The notes: generated by a model not told the origin, from the letters alone. A stretch of DNA of 64,000 nucleotides from Luteimonas kalidii (GCF_029887935.1 NZ_JARXRO010000018.1:267114-331113); one strand, 5' to 3'. Positions 45,514-55,996 are shown, numbered from the stretch's first letter. Program-made: numbers and translations.

Positions 45514-46632
45514 CTACCAATCCATGTACATGAACCAGATCGCCGCCAGCGCGTCGAACACGATCACCAGCGAGATGGTCTGCACCACGCTCGAGGTGGT
45601 GCGTTCGCCGACCGACTGCGCCGTGCCCTGCACCTGCAGCCCCTCGAGGCAGCCGATCAGGCCGATCACCAGGGCGAACAGCGGCGCCTTCGACATCCCG
45701 ATCAGGAAGTGGCGCAACTCCATCTGCTCCTGCATGCGCGCCAGGTAGGCCTGCGGCGGGATGTCGAGGCTGAACGCGCCCACCGACAGGCCGCCGAGCA
45801 GGCCCGCGACCACGGCGATGAAGGTCAGCAGCGGAAGCATCAGCAGCAGCGCGACCACGCGCGGGATCACCAGCAGGTCGATCGGGTCCAGGCCCAGGGT
45901 GCGGATGGCGTCGACTTCCTCGCGGCTGACCATCGCCCCGATCTGCGCGGTGAACGCGCTGGCGGTGCGGCCGGCGAGCAGGATCGCGGTCAGCAGCACG
46001 CCGAACTCGCGCAGGAACGCGATCGAGACCAGCTCGACGACGAAGATCGTGGCGCCGAAATCGGCCAGGATCTGCGCGCCGAGGAAGGCGATCACCGCGC
46101 CGACCAGGAACGACAGCAGCGCCACCAGCGGCACCGCGTCGAGCCCGACCTGCTCCATGTGGTGGACGGTCGAGGTCAGCCGGAAGCGGCGCGGATTGAG
46201 GACGGCGCGGCCGAGCTTGACCAGGGTCTCGCCGAGGAAGCTGACCAGGGCCACCACTTCCTGCGTGTTGTCCTGGACCGCGTGGCCCAGGCGCCCCAGC
46301 GCCGCCGCGAAGCCGTACTCGCGCTTGCGCTTGGGCCGGTCGTCGTGCACGTCCTCGATCGCGGCCACCAGCGTGCAGTGGTCGTCGCGGAAGCGGAACC
46401 GGGCGTAGTCCAGCTGGCGGCGTTCGGCATAGCGCAGCAGCTGCAGCACGCCGACCGAATCCAGGCGCTCCACGGCCGTGGCGTCGATCGTCTCGACCGC
46501 GTCGGGCGTTTCGCGCAGGACGCTTCCGATCTCGCGGGCATGGTCCAGCGTCCAGCGTCCTTCCAGCCGCAGCACCGTCGGGTCGCCGGGATCGGTGCCT
46601 GCGGTGGGGGGCGGGGGGGCGGTCGCTGTCAT
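45514..46632 (-). CDS. MlaE-family permease fused to an N-terminal STAS domain
   Basis: A 372-aa fusion. About residues 20-95 form a STAS-like domain (LEGRWTLDHAREIGSVLR, ATAVERLDSVGVLQLLRYAE), like the separate MlaB of E. coli. The rest is the MlaE permease with about five membrane helices (VGLDAVPLVALLSFLVGAVIAF, EFGVLLTAILLAGRTASAFTAQIG). Having STAS in the same chain explains why no mlaB gene follows. It is the first gene of the operon. Confidence 0.93.
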   Translation of the reverse strand: MTATAPPPPTAGTDPGDPTVLRLEGRWTLDHAREIGSVLRETPDAVETIDATAVERLDSVGVLQLLRYAERRQLDYARFRFRDDHCTLVAAIEDVHDDRPKRKREYGFAAALGRLGHAVQDNTQEVVALVSFLGETLVKLGRAVLNPRRFRLTSTVHHMEQVGLDAVPLVALLSFLVGAVIAFLGAQILADFGATIFVVELVSIAFLREFGVLLTAILLAGRTASAFTAQIGAMVSREEVDAIRTLGLDPIDLLVIPRVVALLLMLPLLTFIAVVAGLLGGLSVGAFSLDIPPQAYLARMQEQMELRHFLIGMSKAPLFALVIGLIGCLEGLQVQGTAQSVGERTTSSVVQTISLVIVFDALAAIWFMYMDW

Positions 46633-46712
46633 CGCACGCGAGGATACAGCCAAGCCCGTGCACGCAGCATGCCGCGGGTGCCGCCCGTCGCCGCTCGTGC
46701 GATCCTGTGGTG

Positions 46713-47972
46713 ATGTCCCCGACGACGATGCCCACGCCGGCCACGGCCGCCGCTTACGCCACGCGCATCGCGTTCATCGTCGAGCTGGCCGGCCACCTGC
46801 ACCGCTACGGCACCACGTCGCAGCGCCTGGAAGGCGCGATCGTCTCCGTGGCGCGGCAGCTCGGACTGGACTGCGAGCCGTGGAGCAACCCGACCGGACT
46901 GATCCTGACCTTCAGCGATCCGCAGCGGCCGCCCGGCGAAAGCGACACCACGCGCGTGATCCGGCTGCCGCCTGGCGAGACCAGTCTGTACAGGCTGTGC
47001 GAGGCCGACCGGATCGCCGAAGAGGTGATGGCCGGGCGGCTCGACATCAGCGAGGGCCACGCGGCGTTGCGCGCGCTGGACCGGGGCGCGGACTGGCGCG
47101 GCCATGTCCAGCAGGTCGCGGGCTTCGGCCTGGCCGCGGCGAGCGTGGCGGGCATGTTGCGTCTGCCCTGGCTGGACATCGCCACCGCCGGCGTGATCGG
47201 CACCCTGGTCGGGCTGATCGGTCTGGCCAGCCGCAGCCGGCCGCAGATGAAGGAGGCCGACGATGCGATCGCGGGCATCCTCGCCGGCGGCCTCGCCGCG
47301 CTGGTCGCGACCTTCGTCGCGCCGCTCAACCTCAATACGGTGGTGATCGCCTCGATGATCGTGCTGATGCCCGGCATGGCGCTGACCAACGCCTTCAGCG
47401 AGCTCACCAGCCAGCACCTGATGTCCGGCACCGCGCGCTTCTTCGGCGCGCTGACCACACTGCTCAAGCTCACCGTCGGCACGATGATCGCGCTGACGGT
47501 GGTGCAGCTGGCGGGCCTGGAGCCGCAGGTGCGCGCCTGGCGCCCGCAGCCGGGATGGGTGGAGTGGGGTGCGGTGGTGACCGCGGCCTGGGCGTTCGCC
47601 GCGCTGTTCCGCGCCGCGCGGCGCGACATCGCGCTGGTGATGATGGCGGCCATCGTCGGCTATGCGATCTCGCGCCTGGTCGGCCAGTGGCTGGGCAGCC
47701 CGATCGGCGTGTTCCTCTCGGCGCTGGTGATCACGGTGGCCGGCAACGGCTACGCACGCTGGATGCGGCGCCCGGGCGCGCTGATCCGGGTGCCGGGCAT
47801 CATCATGCTGGTGCCCGGCAGCACCAGCCTGCGCAGCCTGCTGGTGGCGGTGCAGCAGCAGGACGTCGCCGCCGGCCAGGAGGCCGCGATCACGGTGCTC
47901 AACGTGCTGCTGGCGCTGATCGCCGGCCTGCTGATCGGCAACCTGCTGCTGCCTGCGCGGCGCAACCTGTAG
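46713..47972 (+). CDS. ThrE/YjjP-like threonine/serine exporter family protein
   Basis: A 419-aa membrane protein of the ThrE (DUF1212) family. A cytoplasmic N-terminal part (FIVELAGHLHRYGTTSQRLEGAIVSVARQLG) precedes about ten helices in two halves. VLMPGMALTNAFSELTSQHLMSGTARF is a family hallmark, repeated in weaker form as IMLVPGSTSLRSLLVAV. It probably exports small amino or organic acids. The ATG at 46713 is chosen over two tandem GTGs just before it. It is divergent from the MCE operon. Confidence 0.88.
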   Translation: MSPTTMPTPATAAAYATRIAFIVELAGHLHRYGTTSQRLEGAIVSVARQLGLDCEPWSNPTGLILTFSDPQRPPGESDTTRVIRLPPGETSLYRLCEADRIAEEVMAGRLDISEGHAALRALDRGADWRGHVQQVAGFGLAAASVAGMLRLPWLDIATAGVIGTLVGLIGLASRSRPQMKEADDAIAGILAGGLAALVATFVAPLNLNTVVIASMIVLMPGMALTNAFSELTSQHLMSGTARFFGALTTLLKLTVGTMIALTVVQLAGLEPQVRAWRPQPGWVEWGAVVTAAWAFAALFRAARRDIALVMMAAIVGYAISRLVGQWLGSPIGVFLSALVITVAGNGYARWMRRPGALIRVPGIIMLVPGSTSLRSLLVAVQQQDVAAGQEAAITVLNVLLALIAGLLIGNLLLPARRNL

Positions 47973-48087
47973 CGGGCCCGCGCAGGCGGACTCGCGCTGT
48001 CGGGACGGCGGCGGGTGTCCGGTGCGCATCGGTGCGCGTGTGTCCCCGCGAGCGGCCAATCCCGAAGGTCGGCACCGCCGGCTACGG

Positions 48088-48117
48088 AAACAAGGACGCC
48101 GGCGCGAGGCCGGCGTC
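48088..48117 (-). terminator. Rho-independent terminator of the H-NS-like gene
   Basis: On the minus strand GACGCCGGC, a five-base loop and GCCGGCGTC form a perfect 9-bp stem, followed by CCTTGTTT. It lies 33 bases past the H-NS-like stop codon. The U-tract is interrupted by a G but the stem is strong. Confidence 0.75.
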
Positions 48118-48149
48118 TGCGCGATCGACGTCCCATGCGGGACGCGCAA

Positions 48150-48524
48150 TCACTTCTTGATCAGGAATTCCTCGGGCTTGCGGCCCTTCTTGACCAGTGC
48201 CGCCATCCAGCGCGGCTGCTTGCCGCGCCCGGTCCAGGTTTCCGCGGGCACGGCGGGGTTGCGGTACTTGGGCGCCACCTTGCCCAGCTTGCGGCCCGCG
48301 GCCTTCTTCGTGGCCTTCTTCGCGGCAGGGGCCTTGGCCGTCGCGCCGGCGCGGCCGCCGAACAGTTCCTGGATCGTATAGCCCTCGGCGGCGGCGAAAT
48401 CGAAGATCCGCTTGCGGATCGCAGCGATCGGCTTGCGCTTCCTGAGGGCGGTCTTGCGGGCCTTGGCTTCGGAAATCAGGGCGTCGAGCTGTTTCGGCGA
48501 CAGTGCATTCAAATCGATTGCCAT
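48150..48524 (-). CDS. H-NS-family nucleoid protein
   Basis: A 124-aa histone-like protein. The N-terminal helical region (LNALSPKQLDALISEAKARKTALRKRK) should mediate oligomerisation. A Lys/Ala-rich linker (about residues 60-80) leads to the H-NS DNA-binding motif YRNPAVPAETWTGRGKQPRWMAALV. Xanthomonads have short H-NS-like proteins of this kind that silence A+T-rich and virulence genes. A GGAG Shine-Dalgarno precedes the ATG, and a terminator follows. Confidence 0.95.
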   Translation of the reverse strand: MAIDLNALSPKQLDALISEAKARKTALRKRKPIAAIRKRIFDFAAAEGYTIQELFGGRAGATAKAPAAKKATKKAAGRKLGKVAPKYRNPAVPAETWTGRGKQPRWMAALVKKGRKPEEFLIKK

Positions 48525-48674
48525 GCAGACAAACTCCGGATCGGAAAAGGAATGTCCCGTCCGTGGGCCGCGTGCATGATAATCGAATGCGCGTGACGAC
48601 GCCGCGCGTGGCCCTGCGTTCCGCTCGCGCGGGATCAGGGCCGGATTATCAGGCGCGATTATCAGGTGCGATTT

Positions 48675-50378
48675 TCATCCGCCCGACAGGCGCTCGAGCA
48701 GGGTGGCGCGGTCGAGCTGTTCGGCTTCGGCAGCGGTGCGGGCGCGATATTCGAACGTGCCCGCCGCCAGCCCGCGTTCGGACACCACGATCCGGTGCGG
48801 GATGCCGATCAGTTCGATATCCGCGAACATCGAGCCCGGGCGCAGCCCGCGGTCGTCGAGGGCGGTGTCCACGCCCGCCTCGGCCAGCTCGCGATACAGC
48901 GCCTCCGCGGCCGCGGCGACCTCGGCGTTGCCCTTGGGATTGATCACGCACACCACCGCGCGCCAGGGCGCCATCGCCTCGGGCCAGCGGATGCCAGACT
49001 CGTCGTGGTTCTGCTCGATCGCCGCGGCGACGATGCGCGATACGCCGATGCCGTAGCAGCCCATCGCCGGATGCACCGCCTTGCCGTGCTCGTCGAGCAC
49101 GGTGCAGCCCATGGCTTCGGAATAGCGACGTCCCAGGGCGAACACGTGGCCGACCTCGATCCCGCGCGCCAGCCCGAGTACCCCCTGGCCATCGGGCGAG
49201 GGATCGCCGGCGACCACGTTGCGGATGTCGGCCACCACGTCCGGCTCGGGCAGGTCGCGGCCCCAGTTCACGCCGGCCAGGTGCGCGCCCGGTGCATTGG
49301 CGCCGACGACGAAATCGGCCATCGCCGCGACGCTGCGGTCGGCCACCACCCGGATCGGCCTGCGCGGCCCGCGCGGGCCGAGGAACCCGGGTTCGCAGCC
49401 CAGGTGTTCGACGATCTCGGCCTCGGTCGCCAGCCGGTACTCGGCCATGCCCGGCAGCTTGGACAGCTTGATCTCGTTGACCACGTGATCGCCGCGCACC
49501 AGCGCCAGCACGAAGCCGTCCGCGCCCATCGCCGCGACCGACTTCACCGTACGCGCGAGCGGGATGCCGAGCAGCGCGGCGACGTCCTCGCAGGTCTTCT
49601 GTACCGGTGTGGCGACCTCGCGCAGCGTTTCGGCGGGTGCCGCACGCTCGCCGGGCGAGACCGCTTCGGCCAGCTCGACGTTGGCGGCGTAAGCGGAGGA
49701 CTGCGAGAACGCCAGCGCGTCCTCGCCCGATTCGGCCAGCACGTGGAACTCGTGCGAGGCGCTGCCGCCGATCGCGCCGGTATCCGCGGCCACGGCGCGG
49801 AACGCCAGGCCCAGGCGGGTGAAGATGCGCTCGTAGGCGGCGTACATCACGTTGTAGCCGCGTTGGATCAGGTCCTCGTCGCTGACGTGGAAAGAGTAGG
49901 CGTCCTTCATCACGAATTCGCGCGCGCGCATCACGCCGAAGCGGGGCCGGATCTCGTCGCGGAACTTGGTGGTGACCTGGTAGAAGTTGACCGGCAGCTG
50001 CCGGTAGCTCGCGCACTCGTGGCGGAAGAAGTCGGTCACCGCTTCCTCGGCCGTGGGGGTGAAGCAGTATTCCTGCTCCTTGCGGTCGCGGATCTTGAGC
50101 AACTGCGGACCGAACTTCTGCCAGCGGCCGGTTTCCTCCCACAGCTCGCGCGGCTGCACCGAAGGCATCGCCATCTCGATCGCGCCGGCGGCATCCATTT
50201 CCTCGCGCACCACCGCCTCCACCTTGCGCAGCACGCGCAGGCCCAGCGGCGACCAGGTGTAGAGCCCGGCGGCCAGCCTGCGGACCATGCCGGCCTTGAG
50301 CATCAGCTTGTGGCTGGCGATCTCGGCCTCTGCGGGCGTTTCCTTTTCGGTGCGGAGATGGAACTGCGACAGGCGCAT
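48675..50378 (-). CDS. proS: Prolyl-tRNA synthetase
   Basis: A 567-aa class II synthetase of the bacterial type with the editing (INS/YbaK-like) insertion in the middle (about residues 225-390; [28 protein letters not shown]). Motif 1 to 3 regions are readable as [44 protein letters not shown] and [13 protein letters not shown]. It charges tRNA-Pro and edits Ala. The start at 50378 gives the usual [15 protein letters not shown] opening. Confidence 0.98.
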   Translation of the reverse strand: MRLSQFHLRTEKETPAEAEIASHKLMLKAGMVRRLAAGLYTWSPLGLRVLRKVEAVVREEMDAAGAIEMAMPSVQPRELWEETGRWQKFGPQLLKIRDRKEQEYCFTPTAEEAVTDFFRHECASYRQLPVNFYQVTTKFRDEIRPRFGVMRAREFVMKDAYSFHVSDEDLIQRGYNVMYAAYERIFTRLGLAFRAVAADTGAIGGSASHEFHVLAESGEDALAFSQSSAYAANVELAEAVSPGERAAPAETLREVATPVQKTCEDVAALLGIPLARTVKSVAAMGADGFVLALVRGDHVVNEIKLSKLPGMAEYRLATEAEIVEHLGCEPGFLGPRGPRRPIRVVADRSVAAMADFVVGANAPGAHLAGVNWGRDLPEPDVVADIRNVVAGDPSPDGQGVLGLARGIEVGHVFALGRRYSEAMGCTVLDEHGKAVHPAMGCYGIGVSRIVAAAIEQNHDESGIRWPEAMAPWRAVVCVINPKGNAEVAAAAEALYRELAEAGVDTALDDRGLRPGSMFADIELIGIPHRIVVSERGLAAGTFEYRARTAAEAEQLDRATLLERLSGG

Positions 50379-50442
50379 CGTCGGGCTCGGAGCGGCGGGA
50401 CGCGCATTCTGCCATGCGCCCCATGCGTGCCCGGAGGACCGG

Positions 50443-50745
50443 TCAGCGCGAGGCCTCGATCGCGGGGTTGGCCTGGATGGTGTTGCGCCGCTCCAGCGCG
50501 GCCACGTCCACCAGCGTGTAGTCGCGTCCCGGGGGCGGGATGTCGGTGACCTGGACCACGCCGGCGTCGTCGCGCCAGCGATACAGCGCGGGGCCCTTCG
50601 ACGCCGATGGCGCGCCGGTGGCCGCGGACGTCGGCGTCGTTGTCGCGAGCGCGGGCGCCGCGGGCGCAGCAGGATCCCGCGTCAACCACCAGGCGAGCGC
50701 GCCGGCGCCCAGGGCCCCCGCCACGACCGCCCAGGCCAGGCGCAT
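50443..50745 (-). CDS. DUF4124-domain protein, membrane-anchored
   Basis: A 100-aa protein with an N-terminal transmembrane or signal segment ([19 protein letters not shown]), a Thr/Ala/Pro-rich linker and a DUF4124 motif ([20 protein letters not shown]). The domain is common in exported proteins of this lineage and its function is unknown. It lies seven bases after another DUF4124 gene. Confidence 0.78.
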   Translation of the reverse strand: MRLAWAVVAGALGAGALAWWLTRDPAAPAAPALATTTPTSAATGAPSASKGPALYRWRDDAGVVQVTDIPPPGRDYTLVDVAALERRNTIQANPAIEASR

Positions 50746-50752
50746 CGCCGGA

Positions 50753-51142
50753 TCAGCCGGCGGGGCTGTCGCAGTAGGCCTTCACCGCCGCGTTCGCCAG
50801 TTCGAGCTGGCTGGCGCGCTCGGCATCGTTCAGTGCGCGCCCCGGCTGGCCTTCGGCGCCGGCTTCGTGCACCGGACGCTCGCCGCTGAGTGCGGCGACG
50901 TTCGCGCGCGCGGTGGCGCAATTCGGGTTTTCGACTGCGGCCGCGGCCTGCGGGGCGGTCGCCTGTGCCGTGCCGGCGCCGCTGCTGGTGATCTGGCGCT
51001 GCTGGTAGCTGCCCTTGGGCGGCGGGGTCTGCGAATAGTGGGTGACGCCGTTGGCGTCCTTCCACTGGTAGACCTCGGCGGCGGACACGCAGGCAACGGC
51101 GGACAGGCCGGCGACGAGCGCCAGGAAGGCAAGGCGGGACAT
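50753..51142 (-). CDS. DUF4124-domain exported protein
   Basis: A 129-aa exported protein with a signal peptide (LAFLALVAGLSAVACVSA), a DUF4124 motif (VYQWKDANGVTHYSQTPPPKGSY) and a C-terminal part with two cysteines (NPNCATARANVAAL and VKAYCDSPAG). Cys17 sits inside the signal peptide and does not make a clear lipobox. It is paired with a second DUF4124 gene downstream. Role unknown. Confidence 0.82.
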   Translation of the reverse strand: MSRLAFLALVAGLSAVACVSAAEVYQWKDANGVTHYSQTPPPKGSYQQRQITSSGAGTAQATAPQAAAAVENPNCATARANVAALSGERPVHEAGAEGQPGRALNDAERASQLELANAAVKAYCDSPAG

Positions 51143-51298
51143 CGCGGAACTCCTGCAGGAGCGGGGGCGTGGCGCGATTCCAGCATTGCCGTGCCCGCGA
51201 CGCAAGCGCGGCAGCGCGGAAACGTGACCGGCCTGCGGCGCCCCGCCCCTCCGGACGGCCGCCGGCGTGTGCGCGCCGGCAGGCGCTACACTGCCGCG

Positions 51299-52072
51299 AT
51301 GGAGCCCCAGACCACAGCGCCGCCGCGCGGCCGCGGCATCTACCTGCTGCCCAACCTGTTCACCACCGGCGGCCTGTTCGCGGGGTTCTTCGCGATCATC
51401 GCGGCGTCCCAGGGGCGCTACGGGGCAGCCTGCATCGCGATCTTCGTGGCCGGGATCCTCGACGGCATCGACGGCCGCGTGGCGCGGCTGACCAATACCC
51501 AGAGCGAGTTCGGCGTGCAGTACGACTCGCTGGCCGACCTGATCAGCTTCGGCATGGCCCCGGCGCTGGTGATGTACCACTGGGCGCTGATGTCGATGAA
51601 GCTCGACGGCGTGACCCTGGGCAAGATCGGCTGGCTGGCCGCGTTCCTGTATGCCGCCTGCGCCGCGCTGCGGCTGGCGCGCTTCAACAGCCAGGTGGCG
51701 ACGGTGGACAAGCGCTGGTTCATCGGCCTGGCGAGCCCGGCCGCGGCCGGACTGATGGCGAGCTTCGTGTGGACCTGCCACGAGCTCGGACTGGCCGGCG
51801 AGGATCTGCGCTACGGCGCGCTCGCCGTGACCGTGGTGGCCGCGCTGCTGATGGTCAGCCGGCTGCGCTACAACAGTTTCAAGGGCAGCGGCACGGGACC
51901 CAGGGCCGAGCGGGTTCCGTTCGTCGCGCTGCTGATCGCGCTCGGCATCCTGATCGCGCTGTGGGTCGATCCGCCCAAGACGCTGCTGGCGGCGGCGACG
52001 CTGTACGCGCTGTCGGGGCCGGTACTGTGGTTCTGGCGCCGGCGCGAGGTCGCCCGCGCGGAGGCGTCATGA
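51299..52072 (+). CDS. pssA: CDP-diacylglycerol-serine O-phosphatidyltransferase
   Basis: A 257-aa integral membrane enzyme making phosphatidylserine, the precursor of phosphatidylethanolamine. The CDP-alcohol phosphotransferase motif is complete: DGIDGRVARL, then EFGVQYDSLADLISFG. About eight membrane helices are visible. This is the membrane (type II) form, not the E. coli type I enzyme. It overlaps the next gene by four bases (ATGA). Confidence 0.95.
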   Translation: MEPQTTAPPRGRGIYLLPNLFTTGGLFAGFFAIIAASQGRYGAACIAIFVAGILDGIDGRVARLTNTQSEFGVQYDSLADLISFGMAPALVMYHWALMSMKLDGVTLGKIGWLAAFLYAACAALRLARFNSQVATVDKRWFIGLASPAAAGLMASFVWTCHELGLAGEDLRYGALAVTVVAALLMVSRLRYNSFKGSGTGPRAERVPFVALLIALGILIALWVDPPKTLLAAATLYALSGPVLWFWRRREVARAEAS

Positions 52073-52386
52073 GCGTCGATCCGCTGCAGCGCGAGATCCT
52101 GGCCGAGATGGGCTACACCGTGTATGCGGTGCGCAGTCCATCCGCGGACGACGCGGCGGAACCGTCGGCGGCGCCCGTCGCCGGTGCCGCGCGCGGGGAT
52201 CCGGAGGCTGCCGGTCCGGACGCGCTGCTGCGAGCGCTGCTGCGCGCCGCCGGCCGTGACGTGCGCGATGCCGACGCGCTCGCGCTGTGCCGGCGCCTGG
52301 TGCCGCCCGATGGCCTGCGCGATGCGCGCGCGCGTCGGGCGCTCTGGCCGCGGCTGCGCGCACTGCGGGCGCGGCCCGCGCGATGA
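52069..52386 (+). CDS. Candidate DNA polymerase III psi subunit (HolD-like)
   Basis: A 105-aa protein with no obvious database-like hallmark except its N-terminus, LQREILAEMGYTVYAVRSP. This resembles the chi-binding N-terminal segment of E. coli psi (pattern L..MG...W.LR.P). A later LLRALLRAAGRDVRDADAL parallels the psi helix LRALTVSPDQVLQL. A disordered Ala/Pro-rich insert separates them. It is coupled by 4-base overlaps to pssA and rimI; in E. coli holD sits directly before rimI. holC is 3.7 kb away. Identification is an inference from context and a weak motif. Confidence 0.55.
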   Translation: MSVDPLQREILAEMGYTVYAVRSPSADDAAEPSAAPVAGAARGDPEAAGPDALLRALLRAAGRDVRDADALALCRRLVPPDGLRDARARRALWPRLRALRARPAR

Positions 52387-52886
52387 ACGCGGTGGCCGCC
52401 TACCGCCAGCCGCAGCCCGCGCTGCGGCCGATGCGCGAGGACGACCTCGACGAGGTGATGGCGATCGAGGTGCGCGCGTATCCGTTCCCGTGGACGGTCG
52501 GCATCTTCCGCGACTGCCTGCGCGCCGGCTATCCGTCCTGGGTATTGCAGGCCGACGCGCGCATCATCGGCTACGGCGTGCTGAGCGTGGCCGTCGGCGA
52601 GGCGCACCTGCTCAATGTGTGCATCGAGCCGGGCGAGCAGGGCCGTGGGCATGGCCGGCGCCTGCTGCGCGGCCTGGAACGCGCGGCGCGCGGGCAGGGC
52701 GCGCAGCGCGTGTTCCTCGAAGTGCGTCCGTCCAACCCGGCCGCGATCGCGCTCTACCACGACGAGGGCTTCAACGAGATCGGCCGCCGCCCGCGCTACT
52801 ACCCCGCGCACGCCGGGCGCGAGGACGCGATCGTGATGGCGAAGGAGCTGATGGCCGAGTCCGATCCGCCGCGGATGCCGGGGTAG
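52383..52886 (+). CDS. rimI: Ribosomal protein S18 alanine N-acetyltransferase
   Basis: A 167-aa GNAT enzyme. The acetyl-CoA motif is EPGEQGRGHGRRLLRGLERAA. The RimI signatures EVRAYPFPWTVGIFRDCLRAGY, HLLNVCI and FLEVRPSNPAAIALYHDEGFNEIGRRPRYYPA are all present. It acetylates the N-terminal alanine of S18. It follows the HolD-like gene with a 4-base overlap. Confidence 0.95.
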   Translation: MNAVAAYRQPQPALRPMREDDLDEVMAIEVRAYPFPWTVGIFRDCLRAGYPSWVLQADARIIGYGVLSVAVGEAHLLNVCIEPGEQGRGHGRRLLRGLERAARGQGAQRVFLEVRPSNPAAIALYHDEGFNEIGRRPRYYPAHAGREDAIVMAKELMAESDPPRMPG

Positions 52887-52979
52887 CCGGCGTCCGGGCG
52901 CATGGCGGTACTCGGGGACGGATAGCCGGGAGGACGGCACACCCCTACGAGGCGCGACGTGCGTCGCGGACGCCTGCCC

Positions 52980-55967
52980 TCAGGCAAGGCGCGCGCGCTG
53001 CGTCGCCAGGGCCTCGTGCTGCGCCGTCCAGTCGGCCAGGCGCTGGCGTTCCTGCTCGACCACCGCTGCGGGCACCTTGTCGCTGAACTTCGCCAGCTTG
53101 GCCTGGCTCTTCGCCTGCTCCGCCGCCACCCGCACCAGCTCCTTGTCCAGGCGCGCGCGTTCGGCATCCAGGTCGACCAGGCCTTCGAGCGGCACGAACA
53201 GGCGCAGTTCCCCCACCAGCCCGGCGGCGGATGGCGGCGGTTCGCCGTCGAGCGCGTCGATCGCCGAGAGCCGGTTGAGGAAGCGCAGCTGCGCGTCGAA
53301 GCGCGCCAGGCGCGCGCGGTCGTCGGTGGTGCCGGCCTGCACCAGCATCGGCACCTGCTTCATCGGTGAGACGCCCAGCTCACTGCGGATGCGCCGCAGT
53401 GCGGTGACCATCTGCCGCAGCCATTCCACGTCCGCCTCCGCGCGCGCGAAGCCGTCGCCGGCGACGTCCGCCGCCTGCGGGTAGCGCTGCAGCGAGATGG
53501 TGTCGCCATCGATCCCCAGGCGCGGCGCGACCTGCCGCCACAGCTGTTCGGTGACGAACGGGACCAGCGGATGCAGCAGCCGCAGCAGGGCCTCGAGCAC
53601 CGTCAGCAGGGTGCGCCGGGTGCTGTCCGCGGCCGCGGCATCGTGGCCCTGCAGCGCCGGCTTGGCCAGTTCCACGAACCAGTCGCAGTACTCGTTCCAG
53701 GCGAATTCGTACAGCGCCTGGGCCAGCAGGTCGAAGCGGTAGCTGGCGAAATGCGCGTGCGCCTGCGCGGTGGCGGCAGCCAGGCGCGAGAGGATCCAGC
53801 GTTCGGCATCGGTGGCGGGCCAGGCCTGGTCGACGGCACCCGCCCTGTGGACACCTTCCCCCGCATGCGGGGCGGCGGAAAACCCCTCCGTGTTCATCAG
53901 CACGAAGCGCGTGGCGTTCCACAGCTTGTTGCAGAAGTTCTTGTAGCCCTCGGCGCGGCCGAGGTCGAACTTGATGTCGCGTCCCGGCCCGGCGAGCGCG
54001 GCCATAGTGAAGCGCAGCGGATCGGCGCCGTGCGCGGCGATGCCGTCGGGGAACTCCCTGCGCGTGGCCTTCTCGATCTTCGGCGCATCGGTGGGCTTCA
54101 TCAGCCCGGTGGTGCGCTTGGCCACCAGCGCGTCGGCGCTGATGCCGTCGATGATGTCGATCGGGTCGAGGATGTTGCCTTTCGACTTCGACATCTTCTG
54201 GCCGTCCTTGTCGCGCACCAGGCCGGTGATGTAGACATCGTCGAAGGCGACCTTGCCGGTCAGCGCGTCGGTCATCATGACCATGCGCGCGACCCAGAAG
54301 AAGATGATGTCGAAGCCGGTGACGAGCACGCTGGTGGGCAGGAACGTGTCGAAGCCGCGCTCGCGCATCGCCGTCTCGTCCGGCCAGCCGAGCGTGCTGA
54401 ACGGCCAGAGCGCAGAGGAGAACCAGGTTTCCAGCACGTCCTCGTCCTGGCGCAGCGCGACCTCGCTGCCGATACCGGCGCGGGCGCGCGCATCGGCCTC
54501 GTCGCGGCCCACGTAGGCGTTGCCGGAATCGTCGAACCAGGCCGGGATGCGGTGGCCCCACCAGAGCTGGCGGCTGATGGTCCAGTCCTGGATGTTCTCC
54601 ATCCAGTGGCGGTAGGTGCTGATCCAGTTCGGCGGCACGAACTTCACCGCGCCGCTTTCGACCAGTTCCATGCCGCGCCGGCCCATCGTGTCCATGCGCA
54701 CGAACCACTGGTCGGTCAGGTACGGCTCGATCACCGAACCGGAGCGGTCGCCGAAGGGCTGCATGATCGGCTTGGATTCGACCAGCGGCTCGCCGTCCGG
54801 GCCGGTGACGGCCAGGCCCTCGGCGGTGATCGCGGCCACGACGCGGGTCCGCGCCTCGTAGCGGTCCAGGCCGCGCAGGTCGTCGGGCACCAGGTTCACC
54901 GCGCCGACGTCGTCGGGTGCACGCTCGCCGCGCGCGATCTCGCCCGCGATCCGCGCGCTCTCCTCGTACGACAGGCCGTCGCTGCGCATGCGCGCGTGCG
55001 CATCCATCAGCGCATACAGCGGGATGCCGTTGCGCGTGGCCACGGCATAGTCGTTGAAATCGTGCGCGCCGGTGATCTTCACCGCGCCCGATCCGAAGTC
55101 CGGGTCCGGGTACGCGTCGGTGATGATCGGCACCAGGCGCCGGTGCTGCTTCGGCCCGACCGGGATCTCGCACAGCTTGCCCACGATGGGCGCGTAGCGC
55201 GCGTCGTCCGGGTGCACCGCCACCGCACCGTCGCCGAGCATGGTTTCCGGGCGGGTGGTGGCGATCGAGATGTAGTCGCGGGTCTCGCGCAGGGTGACGT
55301 TGCCCTCGCTGTCGCGCTCGACGTATTCGTAGGTCTCGCCACCGGCCAGCGGATACCTGAAGTGCCACATGTGGCCGGGCACTTCGCGGTTCTCGACCTC
55401 GAGGTCCGATATCGCGGTGTTCAGCACCGGGTCCCAGTTCACCAACCGCTTGCCGCGGTAGATCAGGCCCTGCTCATGCAGGCGCACGAAGGCCTCGATC
55501 ACCGCCTTCGACGGCATCGGGTCCATCGTGAACACGCTGCGCGACCAGTCGCCGGACGTGCCGAGGCGGCGCATCTGCCGCTCGATGGTGTCGCCCGAGC
55601 GCTGCTTCCACTCCCAGACCTTGGCGATGAACCCTTCGCGCCCGAGCGAGTCGCGGGTCTCGCCCTTGCCTTCGAGGGCGAGGTTGCGACCGACCACCAT
55701 CTCGGTGGCGATGCCCGCATGGTCGCTGCCCATCTGCCACAGCGTGCGGTGGCCCAGCATCCGGTGGTAGCGGATCAACGCATCCTGCAGCGTGTGCTGG
55801 AACGCGTGGCCCATGTGCAGGGTCCCGGTGACGTTCGGCGGCGGCAGCAGGATGGTGTAGGCCGGGCCGTCGCCGCGCGGTGCGAACACGCCGGCCGCCT
55901 CCCACTCTGCGTAGAGGCGGGACTCGAAGTGGCCGGGATCGTAGCTGGAAGCGAGTGGTTCGGTCAT
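52980..55967 (-). CDS. valS: Valyl-tRNA synthetase
   Basis: A 995-aa class I synthetase charging tRNA-Val. The HIGH region is [18 protein letters not shown] near residue 42 and KMSKS is [14 protein letters not shown]. The editing domain has [19 protein letters not shown], and the C-terminal coiled coil ([22 protein letters not shown]) is present. It is the last gene of the pepA-holC-valS unit, a conserved gammaproteobacterial order. A repeat element lies between holC and valS. Confidence 0.98.
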   Translation of the reverse strand: MTEPLASSYDPGHFESRLYAEWEAAGVFAPRGDGPAYTILLPPPNVTGTLHMGHAFQHTLQDALIRYHRMLGHRTLWQMGSDHAGIATEMVVGRNLALEGKGETRDSLGREGFIAKVWEWKQRSGDTIERQMRRLGTSGDWSRSVFTMDPMPSKAVIEAFVRLHEQGLIYRGKRLVNWDPVLNTAISDLEVENREVPGHMWHFRYPLAGGETYEYVERDSEGNVTLRETRDYISIATTRPETMLGDGAVAVHPDDARYAPIVGKLCEIPVGPKQHRRLVPIITDAYPDPDFGSGAVKITGAHDFNDYAVATRNGIPLYALMDAHARMRSDGLSYEESARIAGEIARGERAPDDVGAVNLVPDDLRGLDRYEARTRVVAAITAEGLAVTGPDGEPLVESKPIMQPFGDRSGSVIEPYLTDQWFVRMDTMGRRGMELVESGAVKFVPPNWISTYRHWMENIQDWTISRQLWWGHRIPAWFDDSGNAYVGRDEADARARAGIGSEVALRQDEDVLETWFSSALWPFSTLGWPDETAMRERGFDTFLPTSVLVTGFDIIFFWVARMVMMTDALTGKVAFDDVYITGLVRDKDGQKMSKSKGNILDPIDIIDGISADALVAKRTTGLMKPTDAPKIEKATRREFPDGIAAHGADPLRFTMAALAGPGRDIKFDLGRAEGYKNFCNKLWNATRFVLMNTEGFSAAPHAGEGVHRAGAVDQAWPATDAERWILSRLAAATAQAHAHFASYRFDLLAQALYEFAWNEYCDWFVELAKPALQGHDAAAADSTRRTLLTVLEALLRLLHPLVPFVTEQLWRQVAPRLGIDGDTISLQRYPQAADVAGDGFARAEADVEWLRQMVTALRRIRSELGVSPMKQVPMLVQAGTTDDRARLARFDAQLRFLNRLSAIDALDGEPPPSAAGLVGELRLFVPLEGLVDLDAERARLDKELVRVAAEQAKSQAKLAKFSDKVPAAVVEQERQRLADWTAQHEALATQRARLA

Positions 55968-55996
55968 GGTCGGTCAGTGCAGCAGGCTGGATCGGC

